Positions 19,379 to 35,109 are shown, counted from the stretch's first letter. The stretch is 64,000 nucleotides of DNA from Sphaerotilus uruguayifluvii (GCF_013294065.1 NZ_JABSNM010000006.1:18313-82312); one strand, 5' to 3'. Notes: generated by a model from the letters alone, not told the origin. Numbers and translations: made by a program.

Positions 19379-19636
19379 GCGGTGCGTGCGGCGGCGGGCT
19401 CAGCGGCGGAGCCATGCTTTGGACGGGTGCGCCGGCCGGGCCCCACGGCCACACTTCTTCCTGCGGGCTGCTTGTCCTCCCCCGCGGACGGCCCGCAGGG
19501 AACATAACTGGCAGGGAGGAGCTTTTTTCATAATTCAAGGAATCTGCCAGATTCCCCTCGATCCCGGGATCCCCGGGGGCGGTGCGGCGGGCGTGCCTCG
19601 ATCGATACTCGGCGAAGTTCATCTTCGCTGATCGAC

Positions 19637-20791
19637 ATGGCCGCCCGCCTTCGCCTTTTCTCTCCCCTTCTTTCCTGTCTGCCTGCCGTGCTGCTGGCGC
19701 TGCTGCCGTGCGCACCCGGCAGGGCCGCCGCGGCCGAGCCCGCGCCGATGATCGCCGGCTGCGAGATGTTTCCGCCGCAGGCGGTGTTCAACCAGCGCAT
19801 CGACGACGTGATGCGCTTCCCCGCCCATGCGCGCAGCGCCGAGTGGATCGGCATGATCGGCGCCGGCCGGGCGCTGCATCCGGACTGGGGCAGCGAGGCC
19901 GATCCGACGAAGACCGGCAAGTACTACGGCGTGCCGTGGAACGTCGTCGACGGCAGCGAGCGCACCACCCGCTGGCCGCTGGTCAACCACGCCATCGTCG
20001 ATGCGCGCGACGGCAACGGCTCGGGCGCGCCCGACCAGAGCGACTGCGCCGTGCTCGAGCAGGGCCGCGCGACGATCCGGCGCGGCTGCGACGGCGTGAT
20101 CCCGACGCGGCGGCGCTTTCCCTTCCCGCTCGACGGCCAGGTGCGCGCCGAGGGCGGGCAGTGCAGCGATCCGGCACGCTGCGGCGACCGCCATGTGCTG
20201 GTGCTCGAGAAGGGCGCCGGCGGCGCCTGCCGGCTCTGGGAGAGCTACTTCAGCTACCAGGACAGCGCCGGGCGCTGGAGCGCCTACTCGACCGCGGCCT
20301 GGGACCTGAAGTCGCTGGCGATGCGTCCGGACGGCTGGACCTCGGGCGACGCGGCCGGCCTGCCGATCCTGCCGCTGCTGCTGCGTGCCGAGGAGGTCGA
20401 GTCGGGCGTGATCCGCCACGCGCTGCGGGTGACCTTCCGCGACGCGGTGCTCGACCGCCGCCATGTCTGGCCGGCACGCCACTCCGCGGGCAACACCCGC
20501 GCCGAGGGCATCCCGTTCGGCGCGCTGCTGCGCCTGCGCGCCGACTTCGAGATCCCGTTCTGGTGGAACGAGCAGTCGCGCACCGTCGCGCGGGCGATGC
20601 AGAAGTACGGCCTGTACGTCGCCGACATCGGCACGGACTTCTTCGTGCAGGGCGATCCGGACGAGCGCTGGAGCCCGGTCACGCTGATGACGCTGCGCCG
20701 ACTCCGGCTCAACCAGTTCGAGTTCGTCGACACCGGCGCCTTCACCCGCCATCCGCGCTTCGACCCGGATTCCTACGCGGCGAGCTGGTAG
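19637..20791 (+). CDS. secreted protein of unknown function
   Basis: A 384-residue protein with a signal peptide at about residues 1-32 ending in AAAAEP. The mature part shows RCGDRHVLVLEKG, a WESYFSYQDSAGRWSAYSTA segment, DGWTSGDAAGLPILPLLLR, HALRVTF, VWPARHSAG and KYGLYVADIGTDFFVQG. I recognise this block pattern from secreted proteins of many soil bacteria and some fungi, but no function is known to me. Six cysteines in the mature part are consistent with a disulfide-bonded extracellular protein. A terminator lies about 160 bp downstream. Confidence 0.75.
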   Translation: MAARLRLFSPLLSCLPAVLLALLPCAPGRAAAAEPAPMIAGCEMFPPQAVFNQRIDDVMRFPAHARSAEWIGMIGAGRALHPDWGSEADPTKTGKYYGVPWNVVDGSERTTRWPLVNHAIVDARDGNGSGAPDQSDCAVLEQGRATIRRGCDGVIPTRRRFPFPLDGQVRAEGGQCSDPARCGDRHVLVLEKGAGGACRLWESYFSYQDSAGRWSAYSTAAWDLKSLAMRPDGWTSGDAAGLPILPLLLRAEEVESGVIRHALRVTFRDAVLDRRHVWPARHSAGNTRAEGIPFGALLRLRADFEIPFWWNEQSRTVARAMQKYGLYVADIGTDFFVQGDPDERWSPVTLMTLRRLRLNQFEFVDTGAFTRHPRFDPDSYAASW

Positions 20792-20954
20792 GCCGGGCCG
20801 CGCGAGGAACACGCGCGACACGCGGCGCGCGGCTGTCACCCGACCTCGGTCGGGGACGGTCCCGGCCGGGCAGCGGGCGTCAGCATGTCACGTGGCGGCC
20901 ATCATGACGACGTCGGTTGCCGTGACTCCCCCCCGAAGGTGACCGACCCACGAG

Positions 20955-20976
20955 AAAACCCAGGGAGGGTTTTTTT
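20955..20976 (+). terminator. Rho-independent terminator
   Basis: Stem AAAACCC / GGGTTTT around the loop AGGGA, with the T-run extending to 20976. It ends transcription coming from the secreted-protein gene. A second GC hairpin (CCCGCCGC/GCGGCGGG) follows directly but has no T-tract. Confidence 0.75.
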
Positions 20977-21087
20977 CCCGCCGCACGCGGCGGGCAAGGG
21001 TCAGGCGTCAGGCACGCCTGGCAGGCCTGACGGGGGGGAAGACCGGAGTCCGTCCGAACGTGGCGGATCCGCCATCCGACACTCACG

Positions 21088-21888
21088 ATGCCCACGCTCA
21101 TGAACCACCGCCTCGCGTCCGCCCTGCTGTCCGTCGTCGCCCTGGGAGCCGCCGCTGCCGCGCAGGCCCAGACCGCCGCCCCGGCCGCTCCGGCCGCCAC
21201 GCAGAAGGCCGACGGCCGCTTCCGCGCCGCGCTGGGCCTCGGGGCGAGCCTGTCGTCCGGCAACAGCCGCACCTCGAGCTTCTCGCTCGCCGGCCAGGGC
21301 GTCCGCATCACCGACCAGGACAAGCTGGGCGTGCAGGCCTCCGCGCTGTACGCGAGCAGCCAGGGCACCACCACCGCCGAGCAGCTGCGTGCCGGCGCCC
21401 GCTACGACTACAACCTCGGCCCGAGCACCTTCGCCTTCGGCCTGGCGGACCTGGAGCACAACCGTCCGGCCAACCTGTCGCTGCGCGGCGTGGTCGGCGC
21501 CGGTGCCGGCCTGCACCTGATCCGCACCGAGACCGACACGCTCGACGTCTTCGGCGGCCTGGCCTGGAACGCCGACCGCTATGTGGACGCCGCGCTGGTC
21601 GCCGGCGAGATGCGCTCGAGCTACAACTACGCCGCGGTGCTGCTCGGCGAGGAGTCGCAGCACCGCCTGAGCGACACCGTCAGCGTCTTCCAGCGCCTGA
21701 CCGTGTACCCGAACCTGCGCGAGCGCGGCGAGTTCCGCGCCAGCTTCGGCTCGGGCCTGGCGGTGGCGCTGTCGAACGCGATGAACCTGAACGTCGGCCT
21801 GAGCTACGCCTACAACTCCGATCCGGGCGCCGGCCGCAAGAAGGGCGACACGCTGCTGACGACCGGCGTCTCGGTCAAGTTCGACTGA
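21088..21888 (+). CDS. DUF481 outer-membrane beta-barrel protein (YdiY-like)
   Basis: A 266-residue exported protein. After a signal peptide (LLSVVALGAAAAAQAQ) come alternating beta-strand segments such as FRAALGLGASLSSGNSRTSSFSLAG and a terminal strand ending in Phe-Asp (LLTTGVSVKFD). This is the DUF481 pattern of putative salt-induced outer-membrane proteins. The in-frame ATG at 21100 would give a more usual signal-peptide length. No partner gene is obvious. Confidence 0.82.
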   Translation: MPTLMNHRLASALLSVVALGAAAAAQAQTAAPAAPAATQKADGRFRAALGLGASLSSGNSRTSSFSLAGQGVRITDQDKLGVQASALYASSQGTTTAEQLRAGARYDYNLGPSTFAFGLADLEHNRPANLSLRGVVGAGAGLHLIRTETDTLDVFGGLAWNADRYVDAALVAGEMRSSYNYAAVLLGEESQHRLSDTVSVFQRLTVYPNLRERGEFRASFGSGLAVALSNAMNLNVGLSYAYNSDPGAGRKKGDTLLTTGVSVKFD

Positions 21889-21939
21889 ATGCAATGAGGT
21901 CGGCCGGTCGCCATGGCCGGCCGGTGCGGGGGAAGGGCC

Positions 21940-22407
21940 ATGTTCGATCTGGGCGTGATCTCGGTGGCGGTGCAGCTGCTGCTGATCCTGGTGCTGATGG
22001 CGCTGTTCTCGGGGCGGCGCCACCTGCGCAGCCGTCGCCGGCGCTACGACAACGACGGCCAGCATCGGCCCGATCCGGCGCGGCCGGCATCGCGGCCGTC
22101 CGAGGCCGGCGCCGGGCCGCGCACCCAGCCGCCGCCGCCGCGCGACGGCCTGCGCAGCGACGACCTGCTGCCGGCCTGCTTCGCCGACACCTGCGCCGAC
22201 TGGGCGCCGCGCGGCGGCTCGCGCACCGCGGCGGCTGCCGCACGCACCGATCCCCGCGCCGAGGCCATCGACCTCGATCCGCCGTTGCACTGCAGCACGC
22301 TCGATCTGCCCTTCGAGGACGGGGTGGCGGTCCGCCGCCGCCGGTCCGCCGACGCGGTGCCGTCGTTGTCCTGCACAATCGGGCGCCCGGTGCACATGCA
22401 CGCCTGA
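21940..22407 (+). CDS. small single-pass membrane protein, unknown
   Basis: A 155-residue product beginning FDLGVISVAVQLLLILVLMALFSG, one N-terminal transmembrane helix, then an Arg-rich cytoplasmic stretch and a Pro/Arg/Ala-rich tail without a known domain. A GGAAGGG Shine-Dalgarno precedes the ATG at 21940. It ends nine bases before parC and may be cotranscribed with it. The composition is low in complexity; coding is likely but not certain. Confidence 0.55.
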   Translation: MFDLGVISVAVQLLLILVLMALFSGRRHLRSRRRRYDNDGQHRPDPARPASRPSEAGAGPRTQPPPPRDGLRSDDLLPACFADTCADWAPRGGSRTAAAAARTDPRAEAIDLDPPLHCSTLDLPFEDGVAVRRRRSADAVPSLSCTIGRPVHMHA

Positions 22408-22416
22408 TGCCCGACG

Positions 22417-24759
<2,343 letters not shown>

Positions 24760-24786
24760 GCCTGTCCGTGAGCCGGCCCGCCGCGC

Positions 24787-25149
24787 TCAGGCCAGGCGGC
24801 TCACCACCGAGAGCAGCTGCCGCGGGCTGAAGGGCTTGGTCAGGAAGGCGCTGGCGCCGGATTCCAGGCCGCGGCGCCGGTCGGCCGCGTCGGTCTTCGA
24901 GGTCAGCATGATGACCGGCGTGCGCCGCAGCGCGGCGTCGCCGCGCAGGCGCTGACAGACCGCGAAGCCGTCGAGCGCCCCCGGCATCACCACGTCGAGC
25001 AGCACCAGGTCCGGGCGCAGGCGCAGCGCGGCGGCCAGGCCGGCGCTGCCGTCGCCGGCCTCGTGGACCTCGAGATGCTCGATCTCCAGGGTCAGCCGGA
25101 TCAGCTCCCGGATCTCGGGCTGGTCGTCGATGACGAGAACATGCTTCAT
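24787..25149 (-). CDS. single-domain (CheY-like) response regulator
   Basis: A stand-alone receiver of 120 residues: [15 protein letters not shown], phospho-acceptor Asp52 ([10 protein letters not shown]), the conserved Thr/Ser in VIMLTSKTD and the lysine in FLTKPFSP. There is no output domain. It is convergent with parC and divergent from the chemoreceptor gene, with which it may share regulation. The longer frame upstream of 25149 is non-coding. Confidence 0.9.
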   Translation of the reverse strand: MKHVLVIDDQPEIRELIRLTLEIEHLEVHEAGDGSAGLAAALRLRPDLVLLDVVMPGALDGFAVCQRLRGDAALRRTPVIMLTSKTDAADRRRGLESGASAFLTKPFSPRQLLSVVSRLA

Positions 25150-25322
25150 GCGCGGCTTCCGGTGGGCACCCAGGAGGAGATGCTGGCCACTGTAGGCCGG
25201 CGCGGCCGGCGCGATGGCGTGAACAGCCCCGCGGCGTCGCGGCTGTTCGTCCGGCCGGGCGAGGGCGGGCGCGTCTACGCTGGCGGTCACCCGTTCCTCC
25301 GCCCCTTCCCTGGCTCCCGCCG

Positions 25323-26732
25323 ATGCCCGAACGCTCCATGGACTCGCCTTCATCCGCCCGCCCGAGCCGGCTGGACCGCCTGTTCGCCACCAGCCCGCGC
25401 CTGCGCCCGCTGCTGCTGCTGGCGCTGCCGGCGGTGGCCGGCGCGGCGGCGCTGCCGTGGGTCGCTCCGGGACAGGCGCTCGCCCCGCTGCCCGGCGCGC
25501 TGGTGCTGATGCTGCTGCCGCTGTCGCAGCGCTGGCCGCTGCCGCTGGGTGCGGCGCTGGTGCAGGCCGGCTCGCTGGCGGCGGCGGGCGCGGCCACCGG
25601 CCCGGCGCTGCCCTGGCTGCTGCTGGCAGCCGCGCAGGGCGTCTTCGGCGCGCTGGACGCGCGGGTGCGCGCCGGCCAGGCGCGTGCGCTGTTCGATGTC
25701 GATTTCCTGGTGCGAGCGATGGGCCGCTCCGGGCGCATCCACCTCAATCTCGAGGTGCTGCGGGCCGAGACGCCGCTGGGCCAGCGGCTGAAGGACGTGC
25801 AGGAGCGCGTCGGCCAGATGCTGGCGCAGGCACGACGCTCCGCGCAGTCGACGGGCGAGTCCGCAGCCACGCTGCAGGACAGCGGCCAGCGCCTGGGCGA
25901 GCGCAGCGAGCAGGCCGCGCGCGAGCTCGGCGACGTGGCGGTGTCGCTCGACCAGATCGCGGTGATCGTCAAGGACAGCGCCGGCGCGGCGATGGCCGCG
26001 CGCGCCACCGCGCAGTCGGCCACCGCGCTGGCGCGCGAGGGCGGCGAGATCGTCGCGCGCATGGTCTCGCAGATGCACCGCATCGACACCGACGCGCGCC
26101 GCATCACCGACATCATCGGCGTGATCGACGCGATCGCCTTCCAGACCAACATCCTGGCGCTGAACGCGGCGGTGGAGGCCGCGCGCGCCGGCGAGCAGGG
26201 CCGCGGCTTCGCGGTGGTCGCCGCCGAGGTGCGCACGCTGGCGCAGCGCGTCACCCGCGCCGCGGCGGAGATCAAGGGCCTGATCGGCGAATCGGTGCAG
26301 GCCTCGACCGAGGGCAGCGCGCTGGCCTCGGTGGCCGGCACGACGATCGAGCGGCTCAGCGAGGCGGTGGCCCGGGTCGACACCACCTTCCACGACCTCT
26401 CGGCCGACACCAACGAGCATGCCGACGGGCTGCTGGCGATGCGCGACACGCTGTTCGCGCTGCGCGAGACCACCCGGGAGAACCTGCAGCTCGCCACCGA
26501 GACCTTCGCGATCGCCGACACGCTGGCCGAGCAGGCGCGCGGCCTCGATGGCGTGCTGGCGGAGTTCCGGCTGTCGGGCGACGCGGTCGGTGCGGTCGGC
26601 ACCGGCGTGCCGCTGCCGCTGCCGCGGGCGTCCGCGACCCCGTCGGCACCCGCCGCGCCGCATGCCGCGCCGCATGCCGACTCCCGCGCGACACCGGCCC
26701 CGGCCGGCCAGGGCCTTGTCGAGTTCTTCTGA
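25323..26732 (+). CDS. methyl-accepting chemotaxis protein-like receptor
   Basis: A 469-residue receptor. Residues 20-125 hold three to four hydrophobic segments with no periplasmic sensing domain. A long coiled coil follows, with the highly conserved hairpin tip [37 protein letters not shown] near residues 270-310. There is no adaptation pentapeptide; the tail is Ala/Pro-rich and ends GLVEFF. The start could be ATG 25323 or 25338. It probably feeds the adjacent signalling proteins or a distant CheA. Confidence 0.85.
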   Translation: MPERSMDSPSSARPSRLDRLFATSPRLRPLLLLALPAVAGAAALPWVAPGQALAPLPGALVLMLLPLSQRWPLPLGAALVQAGSLAAAGAATGPALPWLLLAAAQGVFGALDARVRAGQARALFDVDFLVRAMGRSGRIHLNLEVLRAETPLGQRLKDVQERVGQMLAQARRSAQSTGESAATLQDSGQRLGERSEQAARELGDVAVSLDQIAVIVKDSAGAAMAARATAQSATALAREGGEIVARMVSQMHRIDTDARRITDIIGVIDAIAFQTNILALNAAVEAARAGEQGRGFAVVAAEVRTLAQRVTRAAAEIKGLIGESVQASTEGSALASVAGTTIERLSEAVARVDTTFHDLSADTNEHADGLLAMRDTLFALRETTRENLQLATETFAIADTLAEQARGLDGVLAEFRLSGDAVGAVGTGVPLPLPRASATPSAPAAPHAAPHADSRATPAPAGQGLVEFF

Positions 26733-26772
26733 TCCCGGCCCGCGGGCGGCCCTGCGGCAGGTGCTGGAGGTG

Positions 26773-30499
<3,727 letters not shown>

Positions 30500-30516
<17 letters not shown>

Positions 30517-31342
30517 GCCCGGGCAGGAACTCGATGCCGGTGCGCCGGACCAGCTCCGCGTAGGAAATCGGCCGCGGGAAGGTGGCGTCGTCGCGGTTGT
30601 CGATCCAGTAGGCCCAGGCGCGGTTCTCGACGGTGTCGTAGACCAGCTTGTAGAGCTGCGACGGCACCCAGACCCGGTTGTCGCCGATGGTGCGGGGACG
30701 GTCCGGGAAGACCGGGCCGGTGTAGACCTGCACCGCGCCCTTGCTGCGCATCACGTACTTGCGCGTGGCCTTCTCGATGTCGGCCCAGGGGCCGCGGTTG
30801 TTCTGCGGCGCCTGCGGCACCATGTTGGACATCGAGAAGCTCTGCGCCATCGCCGAGGCGGTCGGCATGTCGGCCGCCGGCGCCATGTGGCCGCGGTCGA
30901 AGCCGGAGCTGCGGTAGTCGTCCGGCGTCGAGCGCTCCGACGAGGGCAGGCGCGCCTCCGGATAGAAGCGGTTGGTGCGCTCCTCGTCGCGGGCGTCGTT
31001 CAGCTGGCGCCGCGTCAGCCGCTCGATCACCAGCACCGGCGTGCGGCTCTGGCCGGAATGGACGACGGCGAAGGCATCGAAGCAGACCTCGCGCAGCCGG
31101 CGCTGCGGCGCGAGATCCACCCGCGGCAGCACGTCCTTGCCGGGAAAGAACTGCGGGCAGCGGCTGCTGCCGCCGGGATAGCCCAGCGGCCCGCCGGTGG
31201 CGGGTGCGGCCGGCGTCTCCGGCTTCTGGGCCGACTTCGGCAGGAAGGACTTGAACGGCGAATCGAAGGCCGGGGCGGCGGGCGGCAGCAGCAGGGCGGC
31301 CGTGCCGGCCAGGATGGCGAGGAGGGGGCGGATCGAGGACAC
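30500..31342 (-). CDS. secreted DNA/RNA non-specific endonuclease (NUC1 family)
   Basis: A 280-residue exported nuclease of the Serratia-nuclease (beta-beta-alpha metal) fold. The signal peptide spans about residues 1-25 (ending APAFDS), and the active-site motif is DRGHMAPAADM with catalytic His152. NMVPQAPQNNRGPWADIE supplies the metal-binding Asn, and VYTGPVF is also conserved. It cleaves nucleic acids outside the cytoplasm. Its last 17 bases overlap the 3' end of the hybrid kinase gene in a tail-to-tail arrangement. Confidence 0.88.
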
Positions 31343-31489
31343 GTCGGGACAGGGGCGGAAAAGGGGGGGGCGCCGCGGGGCGCGCAGATGAAGGACAGAT
31401 GAAGGGGCGTGACACTAACCGAAGTCGGTGCGGAACACCGCGTTCATCGCCGGGTCGACGCAGCGGAGCCGCTGATACCGTCGCTGACC

Positions 31490-31984
31490 ATGAAGATCTC
31501 CTCCTTGCCGAATCTCCTGCTGCCGGCCGCGCTGGCGCTGCTGTCGGGCGTGTCGCTGGCGCTGCCGGCGGTCGCGGCCAGCACCGCCGCCTCGTCGGCC
31601 TCCGACAGCGCCTCCTCGGCCGTCGGCAGCCTGTCCACCTCGATCGGCCAGTCCAGCCGCAGCTCGTCGAAGGGCGACCTGGCCGCCGGCGACTGGCGCG
31701 TCGTCGATGTCGCCGAGGCGCCGGCCGGCGCGGGCGACGGCACCGTGCCCGGTCCGGCGCTGCTGGCGCTGACGCTGCAGGCCGAGCCGGGCGGCACCGA
31801 GCTGGTGCTGAAGCTGCCGCGCGCGCTGGCCGAGCGCCAGGCGCTGGTTGCCGGCGAGCGCCTGAGCGTGCGCCGCCAGGGCTGGGGCTTCGAGCTGGCC
31901 CGCGCCGGCGTGGCCGAACCCTTCTTCCTGGTGGTCGACGACACCACCCACCGTGAGCTCGGTTCGCGCCAGGTCGGCGCGTGA
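31490..31984 (+). CDS. exported protein of unknown function
   Basis: A 164-residue protein with a signal peptide (about residues 1-31, LLSGVSLALPAVAAS), then a Ser-rich linker and a compact C-terminal part (GDWRVVDVAEAP through FFLVVDDTTHRELGSRQVGA). No known family is recognised. The stop overlaps the GTG of the DUF2145 gene by four bases, so the two are almost certainly made together. Frames starting at 31409 extend into non-coding sequence. Confidence 0.7.
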   Translation: MKISSLPNLLLPAALALLSGVSLALPAVAASTAASSASDSASSAVGSLSTSIGQSSRSSSKGDLAAGDWRVVDVAEAPAGAGDGTVPGPALLALTLQAEPGGTELVLKLPRALAERQALVAGERLSVRRQGWGFELARAGVAEPFFLVVDDTTHRELGSRQVGA

Positions 31985-32937
31985 GGCCGGCGCACGCCCG
32001 GCCCGGGCGGCGTGCCGTGCGTGCCGGCGTGCTGGCCGGCGTGCTGCTGCTCGGCGCCACCGGCGCCCGCGCCGACCTGCTGGGCCTGTGCGCGGCCGCA
32101 CCCGACCCCGGCGCGCAGGCGATCGGCCGCATGCTGACGCTGGCCGCCCGGGTGCGCACCGAGCTCGAGGGTTCGGGCCGGCGGGTCGCGCTGGTGTCGC
32201 GCTCCGGGCTCGACCTGGGCCGCATCGGGCACCGCCACTCGCATGCCGGCTTCAGCGTGCGCGCCAGCGCCGACGGGCCCTGGTCGGTGCGCCAGCTCTA
32301 CTACGCCTGCGAGCAGGGCCGCGCGCAGCTGTTCGACCAGGGCCTGGGCGGCTTCCTGGCCGGCGTCGACGATGTGCGGCTCGGCTACCTGTCGGTGGTG
32401 CTGCTGCCGCCGGGCGAGGACGTGGCGCTGGAGGCCGCGCTGCTCGATGCCGGCCGCTCGCTGGAGGTGCTCGGCGGTCGCTACAGCCCGAACGCCTACG
32501 CCTTCTCCACCCTCTACCAGAACTGCAACCAGTGGGCGGTCGAGCTGATCGCCACCGCCGCCGGCGCCGCTCCCGGCCGCACCGCCGCGCAGGACTGGCT
32601 GCGCCGCACCGGCTACCAGCCCAGCCGCATCGAGCTGCCCACCTGGGCGATCGACCTGACGCGGCTGATGCCCTGGCTGCATCATGACGATCATCCGCCC
32701 GAGGCGCTGGCCGCGGGCCGGATGCAGGTCAGCCTGCCGGCCTCGCTCGAGGCCTTCGTGCATCAGCGCTGGCCGGCGGCCGAGCGGATGGAGTTCTGCC
32801 ACGCCGACGGCCGCGCGGTGCTGCACCGCGGCTGGACGCCGGTGGCCGAGGGCTGCGCGCCCGGACCGGGCGACGAGGTGTTCGCGCTGGACGCTCCGGT
32901 TGCCCGGGCTGTTCAGGCTCCTCCGCAGGCGCGCTGA
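31981..32937 (+). CDS. DUF2145 exported protein
   Basis: A 318-residue protein of the DUF2145 family, found mainly in beta- and gammaproteobacteria. The N-terminus is Arg-rich with an export signal ending GARADLLG. The conserved segments are VSRSGLDLGRIGHRHSHAGF and FSTLYQNCNQWAVELI, giving a His/Cys182 pair reminiscent of papain-like (NlpC/P60-type) hydrolases. That enzymatic reading is inference. It starts at GTG 31981 and its 3' end overlaps araC tail-to-tail by 25 bp. Confidence 0.8.
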   Translation: MRPAHARPGRRAVRAGVLAGVLLLGATGARADLLGLCAAAPDPGAQAIGRMLTLAARVRTELEGSGRRVALVSRSGLDLGRIGHRHSHAGFSVRASADGPWSVRQLYYACEQGRAQLFDQGLGGFLAGVDDVRLGYLSVVLLPPGEDVALEAALLDAGRSLEVLGGRYSPNAYAFSTLYQNCNQWAVELIATAAGAAPGRTAAQDWLRRTGYQPSRIELPTWAIDLTRLMPWLHHDDHPPEALAAGRMQVSLPASLEAFVHQRWPAAERMEFCHADGRAVLHRGWTPVAEGCAPGPGDEVFALDAPVARAVQAPPQAR

Positions 32938-33875
32938 GCGGCCCGCCGGGCGGACAGGCCGGCGGCCGCGACGGGGTCGTCCGGGTCGTCGATCGCTTCG
33001 CTCCAGGGATCGGCCGCCTCGGCGTGGCTGCGGCGGAACTCGGTCGGGGCCACGCCGACGCGCTTGCGGAACACGCGCGAGAAGTACAGCGGATCGTCGT
33101 AGCCGACGCGTGCGGCGATGGCCGAAACCGGCGTGGCGGTGCTCTGCAGCATGTGCTTGGCCAGGATGATGCGCTGGTCCTCGCGCCAGCGCAGCAGGTT
33201 GACGCCGATCTGCTCGCGGAACAGATGGGCCAGGCGCGACGGCGACAGGCAGACCTCGGCCGCCACCTGCTCCAGGCTCAGGTCGCGCGCGAGCTGGTCG
33301 GTCAGCAGCTGGCAGGCGGTCTGGATGCGCGTGTCCAGCGGGCGCGAGTCGCTGCCGGGCTGCTCCTCGTGGCAGCGGATCAGCAGCCGCTCGACCAGGT
33401 TGAGCGCCAGCTCCTGCGAGGTGCGCCGGCCGCCGCGGTGGGTGGCGTCGATGTCGGCGAAGAGCTGGGCCATCTCCTCGCGCAGCGCCGGATCGGCCAG
33501 GGGCAGCCGGCCGACCCGGCCGCCGGGCGCCGTCGGCCAGTGCAGCCAGCCGGCCCAGAAGGCGCGCGGGCGGAAATACACCCAGCGGTGGTGCCAGCGC
33601 TCGGCCTGCGGGGCGCGGCCGTAGTAGTGCGGCACGCCGGCCGGGAACAGCAGCAGATCGCCCTCGTGGCAGTCGAAGCGGTGCTCGCCGTCATGCACCC
33701 GCCCGCTGCCGGCCACCGTCAGGTTCAGGATGCAGCCCTTCATGCCGCCGGGGCGGTCGACGTAGAAGTCCAGCGGCCCGTCCTGCTCGATCGGCGTGAG
33801 GCCGGCGACCAGGTAGAGGTTGAAGTTGTAGCCAGGCAGCAGCGGGTTGAGCTGACGGGCGGCGTCGCGGCTCAC
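32913..33875 (-). CDS. araC: AraC-family arabinose regulator
   Basis: A 320-residue regulator with an N-terminal sugar-binding cupin (about residues 12-170: PLLPGYNFNLYLVAGLTPIE, then GDLLLFPAGVPHYYG) and a C-terminal double helix-turn-helix (LSLEQVAAEVCLSPSRLAHLFRE and VSAIAARVGYDDPLYFSRVFRK). The N-terminal segment closely follows E. coli AraC. It lies 10 bp downstream of the permease gene, at the end of the transporter operon rather than next to araB. The ~25-residue tail after the second helix-turn-helix is Ala/Asp-rich. Confidence 0.88.
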   Translation of the reverse strand: MSRDAARQLNPLLPGYNFNLYLVAGLTPIEQDGPLDFYVDRPGGMKGCILNLTVAGSGRVHDGEHRFDCHEGDLLLFPAGVPHYYGRAPQAERWHHRWVYFRPRAFWAGWLHWPTAPGGRVGRLPLADPALREEMAQLFADIDATHRGGRRTSQELALNLVERLLIRCHEEQPGSDSRPLDTRIQTACQLLTDQLARDLSLEQVAAEVCLSPSRLAHLFREQIGVNLLRWREDQRIILAKHMLQSTATPVSAIAARVGYDDPLYFSRVFRKRVGVAPTEFRRSHAEAADPWSEAIDDPDDPVAAAGLSARRAAQRACGGA

Positions 33876-33885
33876 GGGTCGGCCT

Positions 33886-35109
33886 TCAGCGGTTCTTCTG
33901 CCAGACGTCGAGGAACACGGCGGCCAGCAGCACCAGGCCCTTGATCACCTGCTGGTAGTCGATGCCCACGCCCAGGATGGACATGCCGTTGTTCATCACG
34001 CCCATGATGAAGGCGCCGATGACCGCACCCATCACCTTGCCGACGCCGCCCGAGGCCGAGGCGCCGCCGATGAAGCAGGCCGCGATCACGTCGAGCTCGA
34101 AGCCCAGGCCGGCCTTGGGCGTGGCGGTGTTCAGCCGTGCGGCGAAGACCAGGCCGGCCAGCGCGGCCAGCACGCCCATCGTCACGAAGGTCATGAAGGT
34201 CAGCCGTTCGGTGTGGATGCCCGACAGGCGCGCGGCCTTCTCGTTGCCGCCCAGCGCGTAGAGGCGGCGGCCGGTGACGGTGCGGGTGGTCAGGAAGTCG
34301 AAGGCCAGCACCAGCGCGGTCATCACCACCAGCACGTTGGGCAGACCCTTGTAGGACGCCATCAGCACGCAGAAGTACAGCAGCAGGCCGCTGAAGACCG
34401 CCAGCCGCACCGCGCACAGCGCCAGCGGCTCGGTGCGCATGCCCCAGCGGGCCTGCTGCTGGCGCGCCCGCAGCGCCGACGCCACCAGCGCCACGGCGGC
34501 CGCCACGCCGATCAGCAGCGAGCCGGTGCGCAGACCGCCGTCGGCGGCCAGCGGATCGGCGATGAAGCCCGAGGCCAGGCGCTGGAACTCCTCCGGGAAG
34601 GGGCCCACCGACTGGCCCTGCAGCAGCGCCAGCGCCAGACCCTTGAACACCAGCATGCCGGCCAGCGTGACGATGAAGGAAGGAATGCGGAAGCGCGCGA
34701 CGAACAGGCCCTGGGCCGCGCCGATCAGCCCGCCGACAGCCAGGCACACCGCGCCGGCCAGCAGCGGCGACCACTCGCGCTCGACGATCAGCACCGCGGC
34801 GAGCGCACCGACGAATCCGCAGACCGAGCCCACCGACAGGTCGATGTGGCCTGCGACGATGACCAGCAGCATGCCCAGCGCCATGATGACGATGTAGCTG
34901 TTCTGCAGCACCAGGTTGGTCAGGTTCAGCGGCTGCATCAGCGTGCCGTCGGTCATCACCTGGAAGAATCCCATGATGACGATGAGGCTCAGCAGCATGC
35001 CGTATTCGCGCAGATGGGTCTGCAGCAGGCGCCAGAGGCCGCCTTCGGCGGGACGCGAGGCGCCGGCATCGGTGCCGGGCAGGGAGGGGACGGGCAGGGG
35101 GCGATCCAT
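33886..35109 (-). CDS. mmsB: multiple-monosaccharide ABC transporter permease (GguB/MmsB)
   Basis: A 407-residue permease of the ribose/xylose (BPD_transp_2) class with about eleven membrane segments. It carries VAGHIDLSVGSVCGFVGA and GGASASGGVGKVMGAVIGAFIMGVMNNGM, both typical of XylH/GguB. With MmsA and ChvE it imports arabinose, xylose or related sugars. The operon context with araC and araBDA argues for L-arabinose. No clear Shine-Dalgarno precedes the ATG. Confidence 0.9.
   Translation of the reverse strand: MDRPLPVPSLPGTDAGASRPAEGGLWRLLQTHLREYGMLLSLIVIMGFFQVMTDGTLMQPLNLTNLVLQNSYIVIMALGMLLVIVAGHIDLSVGSVCGFVGALAAVLIVEREWSPLLAGAVCLAVGGLIGAAQGLFVARFRIPSFIVTLAGMLVFKGLALALLQGQSVGPFPEEFQRLASGFIADPLAADGGLRTGSLLIGVAAAVALVASALRARQQQARWGMRTEPLALCAVRLAVFSGLLLYFCVLMASYKGLPNVLVVMTALVLAFDFLTTRTVTGRRLYALGGNEKAARLSGIHTERLTFMTFVTMGVLAALAGLVFAARLNTATPKAGLGFELDVIAACFIGGASASGGVGKVMGAVIGAFIMGVMNNGMSILGVGIDYQQVIKGLVLLAAVFLDVWQKNR

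Noticed and set aside
19559-19580. A stretch resembling a cloning polylinker (CCCGGGATCCCCGGG)
   Set aside because: No vector sequence flanks it; in GC-rich DNA such overlapping restriction sites arise by chance.
19386-19631. 81-codon ORF between the response regulator and the secreted protein
   Set aside because: No ribosome site, no conserved-looking sequence and biased composition; treated as intergenic.
20885-21103. 72-codon ORF across the terminator region
   Set aside because: It reads through the terminator hairpin and into the DUF481 start; not credible as a gene.
22044-22397. 117-codon minus-strand ORF opposite the small membrane protein
   Set aside because: No Shine-Dalgarno or hydrophobic segment, Arg/Ser-rich; the plus-strand frame has a ribosome site and a membrane helix.
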